The translations under genes and the position numbers were made by a program. This document shows positions 1 to 10,181 of a DNA stretch of 64,000 nucleotides, one piece after another. The stretch covers positions 620,001-684,000 of the forward strand of contig CAVZBX010000005.1 in the NCBI GenBank assembly GCA_963773655.1. The letters are read 5' to 3'. The notes under the pieces are model-generated. The model had not been told where the DNA came from. It worked only from the letters and a program-made list of their open reading frames with translations, and searched no databases. Position 1 is the stretch's first letter. Each line of letters begins with the position of its first letter. Source of the stretch: DASSQJ01 sp963773655. GTDB lineage: Bacteria > Actinomycetota > Actinomycetes > Actinomycetales > Dermatophilaceae.

Positions 1-348
1 GGCTCCCCGCTCCAGCCCGAGGCGGAGCAGGTCCATCCCGATGAGCCCGGGCTCGTCCTCGTGGGGCACGCGGGTGAAGACCGCCTCGTTGCCGATGACG
101 ACCCCGTGCTCGTTCGCACCCATCTCGGCCCCCCAGATCCAGTAGGGCTTGCCGAGGAGGACCGCGTGGGTGCGGGCCACCTGGGGGATGGCCCGGTAGG
201 TGCAGCGCACCTCCTCGTCCCGGTCGTGCGCGGCCGCCGGGACGTGCACGACCTCGTGGGCCTCGTTCGGCTCCCGGTCGCTGTTCTTCGCGAGCAGGAC
301 CCCGCCGGAGGCCGTGGCGGGGGCCAGCGCCACGAAGGTGTCGCACAT
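1..348 (-). CDS. C69 family dipeptidase (secernin-like), N-terminal part only
   Basis: The minus-strand frame from 348 runs off the window edge after 116 residues, so the C-terminus is missing. It begins MCDTFVAL, with Cys2 in the place of the N-terminal nucleophile of the C69/secernin Ntn-hydrolase family, followed by the family motif NSDRE (residues 22-26) and WGAEMGANE further on. Family members hydrolyse dipeptides or act as amidohydrolases, so the exact substrate is unknown. An ATG at 348 fits the family N-terminus exactly. A CATGAT box (355-360, complement) lies six bases before the ATG, so the message may be leaderless. It is transcribed divergently from the aminotransferase, 65 bp away. 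Confidence 0.85.
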   Translation of the reverse strand, partial: MCDTFVALAPATASGGVLLAKNSDREPNEAHEVVHVPAAAHDRDEEVRCTYRAIPQVARTHAVLLGKPYWIWGAEMGANEHGVVIGNEAVFTRVPHEDEPGLIGMDLLRLGLERGA

Positions 349-413
349 GCGGCCATCATGCATCTCGCCCCGGTCCCCTGTCTGCCGCCACCGCAGGGGT
401 CGATACTGCGCCC

Positions 414-1745
414 ATGACCGCATCGCACCCCGGCTCCACCACCGCGCCCGACCGCGAGGAGGTCCTGGCCCTCGCCGAGCGGTACCTCTGCCCGGACCGG
501 GTGCGCACCTTCCGCGCGCTCGGTGGCGGGATCGTGATGGGCCGGCGCGAGGGCTACCGGATCCATGACGTCGACGGCCGCTCGTGGTGGGACCTCCACC
601 TCAACGGCGGCGTGTTCAACCTCGGGCACCGCAACCCCGAGCTCGTGGCGACCCTGGTCGCGGCCCTCGACGAGCTCGACATCGGCAACCACCACTTCCC
701 GAGCGTCGAGCGCGCGCTCCTCGCCGAGCGCCTCGTCACCCTGACGCCGGGGGCCCGGTACGCGGTGTTCTCCAGCGGGGGCGGCGAGGCGGTGGACCTG
801 GCCCTGAAGTCCGCCCGCCGCGCCACCGGCAGGCGACGCGTGGTGTCGGCCTCCGGGTCCTACCACGGCCACACCGGCCTCGCCCTGGCCGCCGGCGACC
901 GGCACGCGGCCGAGGCGTTCCTCTCGACCGGGCCGGACGAGGAGTTCGGCCAGGTCCCGTTCGACGACCTGGCCGCACTCGAGCAGGCCCTCACCGCGGC
1001 ACCGACGGCCGCAGTGATCCTCGAGACCATCCCGGCGACGCTGGGCTTCCCGATGCCCTCGCCCGGTCACCTCGCGGCGGTCCGCGAGCTGTGCGACGCC
1101 CACGGCGCCCTGTACGTCGCCGACGAGGTGCAGACCGGCCTCGGACGCACCGGCCCGCTGTGGGCCGTGGAGAGGGAGGGCGTCGTGCCGGACATCCTGG
1201 TGACGGGCAAGGGCCTCTCCGGTGGGCTCTACCCGATCGCGGCGACGCTGCTCTCCGAGCGGGCCGGAGCCTGGCTCGAGGACGACGGCTGGGCGAACGT
1301 CTCGACGTTCGGCGGCGCGGAGGTGGGGTGCCGGGTGGCCCGGGCGGTGCTCGACGTCACGACCCGGCCCACCACCCGGGAGCGGGTCCACGCCCTCGAG
1401 CTGGTCTTCTCCGACGGCCTCCGGGCGATCGCCGAGCGCCACCCCGACTGGCTCGTCGAGGTGCGCCAGGCGGGACTGGTCATCGGGCTGCGCTTCGCCC
1501 ACCCGCTCGGCGGGCTCGTCATGACCACGGTGCTGCACCAGGCAGGGGTGTGGGCGATGTTCGCCGACTTCGACCGCTCCGTGCTCCAGGTCAAGCCCGG
1601 TCTGCTCCTCACCGACGCCGAGGCCGCGGAGGTCGTGGCCCGGGTGGGCGCGGCCGTCGACGGTCTGCTGGAGAGTGGGGTGCTCGGCTCGCCCGAGCTC
1701 GAGGCGCGCCTCCGGGCCGTGCGGGGCGGGGAGCCGCTCCGGTGA
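414..1745 (+). CDS. Class III PLP-dependent aminotransferase
   Basis: This 443-residue protein has the fold-type I, class III layout: a phosphate-binding SSGGGEAVDLA stretch (120-130), SYHGHT (149-154), the cofactor-contacting Asp in ADEVQTGLGRTG (D237), and the Schiff-base lysine in TGKGLSGG (K266). Relatives transfer amino groups from omega-amines, ornithine or GABA, or isomerise glutamate-semialdehyde; the substrate here cannot be read from sequence. GATACT (402-407) lies exactly six bases before the ATG, suggesting a leaderless mRNA. The last 19 codons are duplicated downstream by a 62-bp tandem event. The gene appears co-transcribed with the kinase-like gene at 1804. Confidence 0.9.
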   Translation: MTASHPGSTTAPDREEVLALAERYLCPDRVRTFRALGGGIVMGRREGYRIHDVDGRSWWDLHLNGGVFNLGHRNPELVATLVAALDELDIGNHHFPSVERALLAERLVTLTPGARYAVFSSGGGEAVDLALKSARRATGRRRVVSASGSYHGHTGLALAAGDRHAAEAFLSTGPDEEFGQVPFDDLAALEQALTAAPTAAVILETIPATLGFPMPSPGHLAAVRELCDAHGALYVADEVQTGLGRTGPLWAVEREGVVPDILVTGKGLSGGLYPIAATLLSERAGAWLEDDGWANVSTFGGAEVGCRVARAVLDVTTRPTTRERVHALELVFSDGLRAIAERHPDWLVEVRQAGLVIGLRFAHPLGGLVMTTVLHQAGVWAMFADFDRSVLQVKPGLLLTDAEAAEVVARVGAAVDGLLESGVLGSPELEARLRAVRGGEPLR

Positions 1746-1810
1746 CCGCCTCGCCCGAGCTCGAGGCGCGCCTCCGGGCCGTGCGGGGCGGGGAGCCGCT
1801 CCGGTGACCG
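1688..1810. repeat. Tandem 61-bp direct repeat spanning a stop/start junction
   Basis: Bases 1688-1748 and 1750-1810 are identical, separated by one base, so the offset is 62 bp and not a multiple of three. Each copy ends with GGTGACCG, a GTGA stop/start overlap. Copy 1 holds the real TGA of the aminotransferase. Copy 2 re-encodes the same C-terminal peptide in a shifted frame (GTG at 1742 to TGA at 1805-1807) and carries the GTG (1804) of the next gene. Confidence 0.95.
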
Positions 1811-2757
1811 GCACCGCCTCTCCCCCGCCGGAGGTCGGCGAGGTCCTGGCCCGGACCGAGCAGGCGCTCGACCCGGGGAGCCCGGAGCGTGGTGGTGCCG
1901 TGAGCGTGCTCGGCCACGGCGAGATCTCGGTCGCCCTCGCGGTCGCCGACCTCCCCGGCCTGGTGTGCAAGCGGATGTCCGGCTTCGCCGACGAGGCGTC
2001 GGCAGCCCGCTACGTCGCCCTCGTCGAGGACTACCTCGGGCGCCTCGAACGAGCCGGGGTCCGGGTGGCCCCCACCGACGCCGTGACGGTCGCGCGGCCC
2101 CGGCGACCGCCGGTGGTGTACCTCGTCCAGCCGCGCCTGGCAGCCCAGAGCCTCGGCGACCGGCTGCTGCGGACGGCCGACGACCGGACCCTCCGGTCGG
2201 CCCTGGGCGCGGCCCTCGCCGTCGTGGCGGCGCTCGCGCGCCATCCCGGCACGGAGGGTGTGGAGGTGGCCCTCGACGGGCAGCTGTCGAACTGGTCCTT
2301 CGCCGACGACCCCGCGTCCGAGCCGCCCGTGCTCGTCGACGTCGGGACCCCGTTCCTCCGGCGGGACGGACAGCACCTCATGGACCGCGAGGTGCTGCTC
2401 GCGCCCGTCCCACCGGGGCTGCGCGCCTACTACCGGCGGCAACGGCTCGTCGAGGCCTACCTCGACGACTACTTCGTCCCCCGGACCCTGGCCGTCGACC
2501 TGCTCGGCAACTTCCACAAGGAGGGCGCGGCCCACCGGCTCCCGCTCGGCCTCGACGTCGTCGACGCGTGGCTGGCGACCGAGGGCCTGCCGGGGCCGGT
2601 GGACCCGGTGACGACCGAGGAGGTCGAGCGCTACTACCGGAAGGATGCGGACCTGCTGGCCCTCTACCTGCGGCTGCGACGGATGGACCGATTCCTGCGC
2701 ACCCGCGTGCTGCGCGGGACCTACGACTACGTCCTCCCGGGACGCGTCGCGCGCTGA
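1804..2757 (+). CDS. Kinase-fold protein of unknown substrate (DUF6206-like)
   Basis: This 317-residue protein starts at GTG 1804; the frame extends upstream only through the duplicated segment, so a longer start is unlikely. DGQLSN (D158-N163) followed about 16 residues later by LVDVGTP (D179) resembles the catalytic-loop Asp/Asn and the DFG-type Asp of aminoglycoside-phosphotransferase/protein-kinase folds. LVCKRM (about 53-58) could carry the ATP-binding Lys. I think it matches the DUF6206 group, but this is from memory of the sequence style. Pairing with an aminotransferase suggests a small biosynthetic or modification unit. No substrate is assigned. Confidence 0.7.
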   Translation: MTGTASPPPEVGEVLARTEQALDPGSPERGGAVSVLGHGEISVALAVADLPGLVCKRMSGFADEASAARYVALVEDYLGRLERAGVRVAPTDAVTVARPRRPPVVYLVQPRLAAQSLGDRLLRTADDRTLRSALGAALAVVAALARHPGTEGVEVALDGQLSNWSFADDPASEPPVLVDVGTPFLRRDGQHLMDREVLLAPVPPGLRAYYRRQRLVEAYLDDYFVPRTLAVDLLGNFHKEGAAHRLPLGLDVVDAWLATEGLPGPVDPVTTEEVERYYRKDADLLALYLRLRRMDRFLRTRVLRGTYDYVLPGRVAR

Positions 2758-2781
2758 ACCAGCTGTGGCGCCCTCAGCCGG

Positions 2782-3795
2782 TCAGGGGCGCGAGCCGGCC
2801 TCGGCGAAGCTGGCGTCGTGCCGCATCTGGTCGGAGAGGCCGCGCGCCTTGAGGTCGCGGCGGATCTCGGTGGGCAGCGCGAAGAGCAGCGACTCCTCGG
2901 CCGCGACCACCGGCTCGACGTCCTCGTAGCCCCGCTGGGCGAGCCAGTCGAGGACCTCCCGGACCAGGATCTCGGGCACCGAGGCGCCGGAGGTGACGCC
3001 CACGGTGGTGACGCCGTCGAGCCAGGCCGGGTCGATCTCGTCGGCGTAGTCGACCAGGTGCCCCGCCCGCGACCCGTACTCGAGCGCCACCTCGACCAGC
3101 CGCACCGAGTTGGAGGAGTTGCGGGAGCCGACGACGAGCATGAGGTCGCAGTCGGGCGCCATCTGCCGCACGGCGAGCTGGCGGTTCTGGGTGGCGTAGC
3201 AGATGTCGTCGCTGGGCGGGTCCTGCAGGTGGGGGAACCGCTCGCGCAGGCGCCGCACCGTCTCCATCGTCTCGTCGACCGAGAGCGTCGTCTGCGAGAG
3301 CCAGACCACCCTCTCGGGGTCGCGGACCGTGACGTTCTCGACGTCGTCCGGGCCGTCGACGAGCTGGATGTTGTCGGGGGCCTCGCCCGCCGTGCCGACG
3401 ACCTCCTCGTGACCCTCGTGGCCGATGAGGAGGATGTCGTGGTCGCTGCCGGCGAAGCGCCTGGCCTCGCGGTGGACCTTGGTGACGAGCGGGCAGGTGG
3501 CGTCGATGGTGCGCAGGCCGAGGGCCGCCGCCTCCTCGTGGACCACGGGGGCGACGCCGTGCGCGGAGAAGATCACGGTCGCGCCCTCGGGCACCTCGTC
3601 GGTCTCCTCGACGAACACCGCGCCGCGCCGCTCCAGGGTGGCGACGACGTGCTTGTTGTGCACGATCTGCTTGCGCACGTACACCGGCGGCCCGTAGAGG
3701 TCGAGGGCCTTCTCGACCGTGACGACGGCCCGGTCGACCCCCGCGCAGTAGCCGCGGGGTGCCGCGAGGAGCACGCGCTTCTGGGAGTCAGCCAT
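2782..3795 (-). CDS. ispH: 4-hydroxy-3-methylbut-2-enyl diphosphate reductase
   Basis: IspH catalyses the last step of the MEP pathway, reducing HMBPP to IPP and DMAPP with a [4Fe-4S] cluster. The 338-residue protein contains the three cluster cysteine contexts (PRGYCAGVDRA near the N-terminus, DATCPLV, and DDICYATQNRQ), plus FSAHGVAP and the C-terminal SGASVPE motif. A longer frame reaches 3825, but ATG 3795 is preferred: it begins just before the conserved core, has GGAG close upstream, and TACGAT (3803-3808, complement) lies seven bases before it. The gene is divergent from xseA with an 85-bp shared promoter region. Confidence 0.97.
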   Translation of the reverse strand: MADSQKRVLLAAPRGYCAGVDRAVVTVEKALDLYGPPVYVRKQIVHNKHVVATLERRGAVFVEETDEVPEGATVIFSAHGVAPVVHEEAAALGLRTIDATCPLVTKVHREARRFAGSDHDILLIGHEGHEEVVGTAGEAPDNIQLVDGPDDVENVTVRDPERVVWLSQTTLSVDETMETVRRLRERFPHLQDPPSDDICYATQNRQLAVRQMAPDCDLMLVVGSRNSSNSVRLVEVALEYGSRAGHLVDYADEIDPAWLDGVTTVGVTSGASVPEILVREVLDWLAQRGYEDVEPVVAAEESLLFALPTEIRRDLKARGLSDQMRHDASFAEAGSRP

Positions 3796-3868
3796 GCGCT
3801 CCATCGTAGGTTGCCGCGCCGCCACACCCGAATCCGCGCCGGGCCCGGTGGACGTCGGCCACCGCGCC

Positions 3869-3874
3869 TACGCT
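3869..3874 (+). promoter_or_regulatory. -10 box of a probable leaderless xseA promoter
   Basis: TACGCT is followed by exactly six bases and the xseA ATG (3881). With normal -10 to start-site spacing, transcription would begin at or next to the A of ATG, and no Shine-Dalgarno sequence fits in between. Confidence 0.55.
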
Positions 3875-3880
3875 GGCCGC

Positions 3881-5137
3881 ATGGCCGGTTCCCCCCTGCC
3901 CGAACGGGCTGCCGAGACCACGGCCGAGCAGCCGTGGCCGGTGCGGCTGCTCTCGATGAAGATCGGCGAGTACGTCGAGAAGATGTCGGTGCTCTGGGTG
4001 GAGGGCCAGGTCGTCCAGCTGAACCGTCGCCCGGGGGCGCGCACCGCCTACCTGACACTGCGCGACCCCGACGTCGACATGAGCCTCTCGGTGGCCATCC
4101 AGGTCAACGCGCTCGATGCGATGCCCGGCGCCCTCACCGAGGGCGCGCGCGTCGTGCTCCAGGCCAAGCCCACCTTCTGGAGCCAGCGCGGGTCGCTGAT
4201 GCTGGACGCTCGGCAGATCCGTCCGGTCGGGGTCGGTGAGCTCCTCGCCCGCCTCGAGTACCTCAAGCGTCACCTCGCCCAGGAGGGGCTCTTCGACCGC
4301 GACCGCAAGCGGCCGCTCCCGTTCCTCCCCCGACGGGTGGGCCTGGTCTGCGGACGGGCCAGCGCCGCCGAGCGCGACGTCGTCGAGAACGCGCTCCGGC
4401 GCTGGCCCTCGACGGTGTTCGAGGTGCGGCAGGTGGCGGTGCAGGGCGGCACCGCGGTCCAGGAGGTCACCGCGGCCCTCGCCGAGCTCGACGCGCACCC
4501 GGAGGTCGACGTCGTCGTCATCGCCCGCGGCGGCGGCGGCGTCGAGGACCTGCTCCCGTTCAGCAACGAGACGCTGCTGCGTGCGGTGGCGGCCGCGACG
4601 ACGCCGGTGGTGAGCGCCATCGGCCACGACGTCGACACCCCCCTGCTCGACCTGGTCGCCGACCACCGCGCCTCCACCCCCACCGACGCCGCCAAGGCCG
4701 TGGTCCCCGACGCCGAGGCGGAGCGCGCGGCGGTGGCCGCGTCCCGCCGGCGGGCACACCGGGCCCTCGCCGGGCGGCTCCACCACGAGCGGCGGCGGCT
4801 CGTCGAGCTGTCCAGCCGGCCCGTGCTCGCCGACCGCGGCGCCTTCGTCCGGGCCCAGCGGGAGGTCCTGGACTCCCTGCACGGCCGCGCCCGCAGGCGG
4901 CTCGAGGCCCAGCTGCACCGCTCGCGCGACCACGTCGGCCACCTCCGCGCCCAGGCCAGGGCCCTCTCCCCGCAGTCCACGCTCGACCGCGGGTACGCGG
5001 TGGTCGCCCGGGGTGGCGGCGAGGTCGTCACCGACCCGGCGGTGCTCCGGCCGGAGGAGCCGCTGCGGGTCCGGGTCGCGCGCGGGGAGTTCGGCGCCAC
5101 CGTGTCCGCGGACTCCGCCGACACCGCCCGCCGCTAG
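3881..5137 (+). CDS. xseA: Exodeoxyribonuclease VII large subunit
   Basis: XseA is the catalytic subunit of ExoVII, which degrades single-stranded DNA from both ends in repair. The 418-residue protein has an N-terminal OB-fold domain (MKIGEYVEKMSVLWVEGQV, about 27-110) and a catalytic domain with ARGGGGVEDL and the SAIGHDVDTPLLD motif. A C-terminal Arg-rich helical region that binds XseB follows. ATG 3881 was chosen because it starts just before the OB fold and follows a -10 box by six bases. The TAG stop lies 10 bp before xseB. Confidence 0.96.
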   Translation: MAGSPLPERAAETTAEQPWPVRLLSMKIGEYVEKMSVLWVEGQVVQLNRRPGARTAYLTLRDPDVDMSLSVAIQVNALDAMPGALTEGARVVLQAKPTFWSQRGSLMLDARQIRPVGVGELLARLEYLKRHLAQEGLFDRDRKRPLPFLPRRVGLVCGRASAAERDVVENALRRWPSTVFEVRQVAVQGGTAVQEVTAALAELDAHPEVDVVVIARGGGGVEDLLPFSNETLLRAVAAATTPVVSAIGHDVDTPLLDLVADHRASTPTDAAKAVVPDAEAERAAVAASRRRAHRALAGRLHHERRRLVELSSRPVLADRGAFVRAQREVLDSLHGRARRRLEAQLHRSRDHVGHLRAQARALSPQSTLDRGYAVVARGGGEVVTDPAVLRPEEPLRVRVARGEFGATVSADSADTARR

Positions 5138-5147
5138 CCTCGTGGCC

Positions 5148-5390
5148 ATGGCCGACCCCGCCGACCCCTCCCCCGCGACCGACGCCGGCGCGCCGACCGA
5201 CGACGTGGCCGCGCTCGGCTACGAGCAGGCCCGCGACGAGCTCGTCGACATCGTCGCCCGGCTCGAGAACGGGCAGGCGGGCCTGGAGGAGAGCATGCGC
5301 CTCTGGGAGCGGGCCGAGGCGCTCGCCGCGCACTGCTCGCAGTGGCTCGACCGGGCCGAGGCGCGCATCGCGGCATCCGACGAGTCCTGA
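5148..5390 (+). CDS. xseB: Exodeoxyribonuclease VII small subunit
   Basis: XseB (80 aa) is the short helical subunit that decorates XseA. GYEQARDELVDIVARLENGQAGLEESMRLWERAEAL is typical of the family (about residues 24-60), preceded by a Pro/Ala/Asp-rich tail. The ATG lies 10 bp after the xseA stop. TAGCCT (5135-5140), which includes the xseA stop codon, sits seven bases before the ATG and could be a -10 box for a separate leaderless transcript. Otherwise the gene depends on read-through from xseA. Confidence 0.93.
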   Translation: MADPADPSPATDAGAPTDDVAALGYEQARDELVDIVARLENGQAGLEESMRLWERAEALAAHCSQWLDRAEARIAASDES

Positions 5391-5446
5391 CCGCTCCGTC
5401 GGAGGCTGCCCGCCGCCCCGTTTCCGCGAACGTGGGTGCGATCCTT

Positions 5447-5480
5447 CGCCCGGACGTTGGTCTTCACCCACGTCCGGGCG
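5447..5480. terminator. Hairpin between convergent xseB and the DUF4245 gene
   Basis: Arms 5447-5460 (CGCCCGGACGTTGG) and 5467-5480 pair over 14 bp with one mismatch and a six-base loop. It lies between two convergent gene ends, so it may serve both strands. There is no T-tract. Confidence 0.6.
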
Positions 5481-5494
5481 AGCACGCGGGGCGG

Positions 5495-6055
5495 TCAGCC
5501 GGCGACCGGCTCCAGGTGCTCGACGAAGAAGGCCATGTCCTCGAAGGATGCGGTGCCGGTGATGAGCGTGGTCAGCTCCCCCTCGGCGTCGGGCACGTGC
5601 AGCAGGCTGTTCTGCACCTTGGAGTCGCGGACGAACTTCTCCCAGGTGCGGCCGGCGACCTCCATCGTGCCCTCGGTGGGCGCCCGGTTCGTCTGCGCCG
5701 CGATCCACTCGCGGGTGGGGTCCATCGTCTGCTCGACGGCGACGAAGGTGCCCGAGGGGGTCTGGTACCCGACGTGCCAGGTCATGAAGTCCCCCGTGGT
5801 CCGCACGTACCGCACGGAGGTCGGCGACCAGTCCTCGGGCAGCCCCACCGGCTCGACGATCGGCCAGCCGGTGTCGGCCTGCACCGACGCGGCGGTGGCG
5901 CTGACGTCGACGGGCGGGCCGCTCACCGAGCTGACCCGCGGCACCATGAGCACGAGCACGGCGGTCATCCCGAGCACGGCCAGCAGCGAGTACACGAGGT
6001 TCTTCGTCGAGCCCATCGAGTAGCGGCTCTGCTGGGGCGGGGCGGGCGTGCTCAC
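5495..6055 (-). CDS. DUF4245 family membrane-anchored protein
   Basis: This 186-residue protein has one N-terminal membrane segment (about residues 19-38, KNLVYSLLAVLGM...), then an extracytoplasmic domain with WPIVEPVGLPEDWSPTSVRY and FVAVEQTMDP, typical of the actinobacterial DUF4245 family, whose function is unknown. The likely start is GTG 6055; an ATG at 6016, just before the membrane segment, is the alternative. Actinobacterial relatives are often found near xseA/xseB and fumarase, matching this context. Confidence 0.85.
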   Translation of the reverse strand: MSTPAPPQQSRYSMGSTKNLVYSLLAVLGMTAVLVLMVPRVSSVSGPPVDVSATAASVQADTGWPIVEPVGLPEDWSPTSVRYVRTTGDFMTWHVGYQTPSGTFVAVEQTMDPTREWIAAQTNRAPTEGTMEVAGRTWEKFVRDSKVQNSLLHVPDAEGELTTLITGTASFEDMAFFVEHLEPVAG

Positions 6056-6161
6056 CCCACCATGGTCCCCGACGGCCCACCCCGGGCGCGAACCGCCCGG
6101 CGCTAGGGTTGGACACGCCGCCCCCGAACGTCCCGGACGACGCCGAAGGACCCCGCACCCG

Positions 6162-7111
6162 ATGCCCGATGCACCCGACGACACCCCCGGCCCCGCCGGT
6201 GCCCCGGTCGTCGTCATCGGCGAGCTGCTCGTCGACATCGTCAGTCGTCCCGACGGCAGCACCGCCGAGCACGTCGGGGGGTCCCCCGCCAACGTCGCGG
6301 TCGGCCTGGCCCGGCTCGGCCACGACACCCACTTCGCGACCCTCGTGGGCACCGACGAGCGGGGCGCGCGGTGCGAGGCCCACGTCGCGCAGGGCGGGGT
6401 CCACCTGCTCGAGGGCAGCGTCAGCGCGGCGCACCCCACCTCGACCGCGCTGGCCAGCCTCGACGACCGCGGGGCCGCCACGTACGTCTTCGACCTCCAC
6501 TGGGACCTGCCCGAGGTCGCCCTGCCCGACGGCACCGGCCACCTGCACATCGGCTCGATCGGGACCACCCTCCGGCCGGGGGCGGCCGTGGTGACGGCCG
6601 CCGTCCACCGGGTGCGCGAGCACGGCACCGTCTCGTACGACCCCAACGTCCGCCCCACGATCATGGGCGCGGTCGAGGCGGTCCGCCCCCGCGTGGAGGA
6701 GCTCGTGGCCCTCTCCGACGTCGTCAAGTGCTCCGAGGACGACATCGACTGGCTGTACCCCGGGGAAACCGCGGCGGAGGTGATGGCGCGCTGGACCCGC
6801 CTCGGTGCGGTGCTCGTCGTGGTCACCCTCGGCGGCGAGGGCGTCACCTGGCGGCTGCGCGACGGCGAGGCGCACCTCGACCGGGCCCACGCCGACGACG
6901 TCGTCGACACCGTCGGCGCCGGCGACTCGTTCATGGCCGGACTCGTGTCGGGACTGCTCGACGCCGGCCTGCTCGGCACCGCCCACGCCCGCGACCGGCT
7001 CGCGACCGCCACGGACGCCGAGGTCGCCCCCGCGATCGCCCGCGCGCTGGCGACGAGCGCGGTCACCGTGAGGCGCGCCGGCGCCTACGGACCCACCCGC
7101 GAGGAGATCTG

Positions 7112-7112
<1 letters not shown>
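6162..7112 (+). CDS. PfkB-family carbohydrate kinase (fructokinase-like)
   Basis: This 316-residue ribokinase-fold sugar kinase has the substrate-side GGSPANVAVGLARLG motif (39-53) and the catalytic DTVGAGDSF motif, with Asp255 as base. The order resembles fructokinases, but sugar specificity is not provable here. ATG 6162 is chosen because the upstream in-frame extension is Pro/Arg-rich and unlike the family. A TAGGGT box lies about 50 bp upstream, near 6103. Its TGA overlaps the fumarase ATG by one base (TGATG at 7110-7114), so the two are translationally coupled. Confidence 0.88.
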
Positions 7113-8823
<1,711 letters not shown>

Positions 8824-8827
<4 letters not shown>

Positions 8828-9336
8828 GCGAGCAGGGCCCCTCGGACGGCTTCGCCGACCTCCTGGCCGCGAACGAGGAGTTCGCCGCCCACTTCGACCT
8901 CGCCGGCTTCGACGGCGTCGCCCGTGCCGGCGTCGCGATGGTCACCTGCATGGACAGCCGGATCGACCCGCTGCGGATGATCGGGCTGGGTCCCGGTGAC
9001 GCCAAGATCTTCCGCAACCCCGGTGGCCGGGTCACGCCGCAGGCGCTGGAGGCGCTCGTGCTGGGGGTGCACGTGCTCGGCGTCGAGAGGATCCTCGTCG
9101 TCCCCCACACCCGGTGCGCGATGGCGTCCTCCACCGAGCGCGAGCTGCGGGCGCGGGTCGGCGAGTCCGCCCGGATGGACGCGTCGTGGCAGCGGTTCGG
9201 TGTCGTCCACGACCAGGTCGACGCCCTGCGCCAGGACGTGGCGGCCATCCGCACCCACCCGCTCATCGGCGACCGTGCCCTGGTGGGCGGCTTCCTCTAC
9301 GACGTCGACACGGGCGTGATGAAGCAGGTGCTGTGA
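8824..9336 (+). CDS. Beta-class carbonic anhydrase
   Basis: This 170-residue enzyme hydrates CO2 to bicarbonate. The zinc ligands are visible: C42 in TCMDSR, and H95 and C98 in PHTRC; D44/R46 form the usual catalytic dyad. It is shorter than plant-type enzymes and matches the small actinobacterial beta-CA group. The GTG start (8824) overlaps the fumarase stop, and the stop overlaps the MOSC gene start, so the three are tightly coupled. The coupling may be only for co-expression; no metabolic link is shown. Confidence 0.93.
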
Positions 9337-10172
9337 CGGCCCGGCTCACGGGGCTGGCGGTCCACCCCGTGAAGAGCACCGCGGTCCGCCGGGTGCGCCG
9401 GGCCACCGTCGACCCGTGGGGCCTGCGCGACGACCGGCGGTGGATGGTCGTCGACGGCTCCGGCGAGTGCGTCACGGCCCGCGAGGAGCCGCGGATGCTG
9501 GCCGTGACCGCCGACACGGCCACCACCGACCCGGGGGTCGCCGCACCGCTGCGGCTGCGCGCCGGGGACGACGAGGTGCTCGTCGGGGAGCCCGGCGGCG
9601 ACCCGTTCGACGTCACCGTCCACGGCCGCGCCCTCACCGCCGTGGCCGCCGGCCACGAGGCGAGCCAGTGGTGGCGGGCGCACCTGGACCGTGACGACGT
9701 CACGCTGGTGCGTGTCGCCGCACCGCGCCCGCTCAACCCCGTGCACGCACGGCCCGGTGAGGCCACCGCGTTCGCCGACGGCTACCCGGTGACCCTCGCC
9801 TCGGTGGCGTCGCTGCGGCGGCTCGACGACTGGGTCACCGAGACCGCCCTCGAGCGCGGGGAGGAGCCCTCGACCCCGCTGGCGATGGCACGGTTCCGGC
9901 CCAACCTCGTCGTGGACGGCGGCCTCGACCCCTTCGAGGAGGACGGCTGGGCCACGGTCCGGGTGGGCGCCGTGCGCTTCCGGGTCGTGAGGCCCGTCGA
10001 CCGCTGCGTCCTGACGACGCGGGACCCGGCCACGACCGAGCGCGGGCCCGAGCCGATCCGCACCCTCGCCCGGCACCGGGCGTGGGACGGCAAGACCTGG
10101 TTCGCCGTGCAGCTGGTGCCCGAGGTTCTCGGCGACCTCCGGGTCGGCGACGAGGTCCTGGCCTCCCGGTAG
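9333..10172 (+). CDS. MOSC domain protein (YcbX-like)
   Basis: This 279-residue protein has an N-terminal beta-barrel MOSC_N domain (LAVHPVKSTAVRRVRRATV...GLRDDRRWMVVD) and a C-terminal MOSC domain with RFRPNLVVDGG and VDRCVLTTRDP, whose Cys is the expected molybdenum-cofactor ligand. Relatives reduce N-hydroxylated compounds or carry sulfur with molybdenum cofactor. The GTG start at 9333 overlaps the carbonic anhydrase TGA by four bases. The TAG stop is also the first part of a TAGGTT box in front of the next gene. Confidence 0.88.
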   Translation: MTARLTGLAVHPVKSTAVRRVRRATVDPWGLRDDRRWMVVDGSGECVTAREEPRMLAVTADTATTDPGVAAPLRLRAGDDEVLVGEPGGDPFDVTVHGRALTAVAAGHEASQWWRAHLDRDDVTLVRVAAPRPLNPVHARPGEATAFADGYPVTLASVASLRRLDDWVTETALERGEEPSTPLAMARFRPNLVVDGGLDPFEEDGWATVRVGAVRFRVVRPVDRCVLTTRDPATTERGPEPIRTLARHRAWDGKTWFAVQLVPEVLGDLRVGDEVLASR

Positions 10173-10175
10173 GTT
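10170..10175 (+). promoter_or_regulatory. -10 box of a probable leaderless beta-glucosidase promoter
   Basis: TAGGTT is followed by six bases and the ATG at 10182. Its first three bases are the stop codon of the MOSC gene. Confidence 0.5.
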
Positions 10176-10181
10176 GCCGCC

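Noticed and set aside
2818..4239. Long open frames antisense to ispH, xseA, rpoC, fusA and other genes
   Set aside because: At this GC content, third-position bias opens long frames on the other strand. They are rich in Arg, Gly, His and Pro, and mirror genes with clear family motifs.
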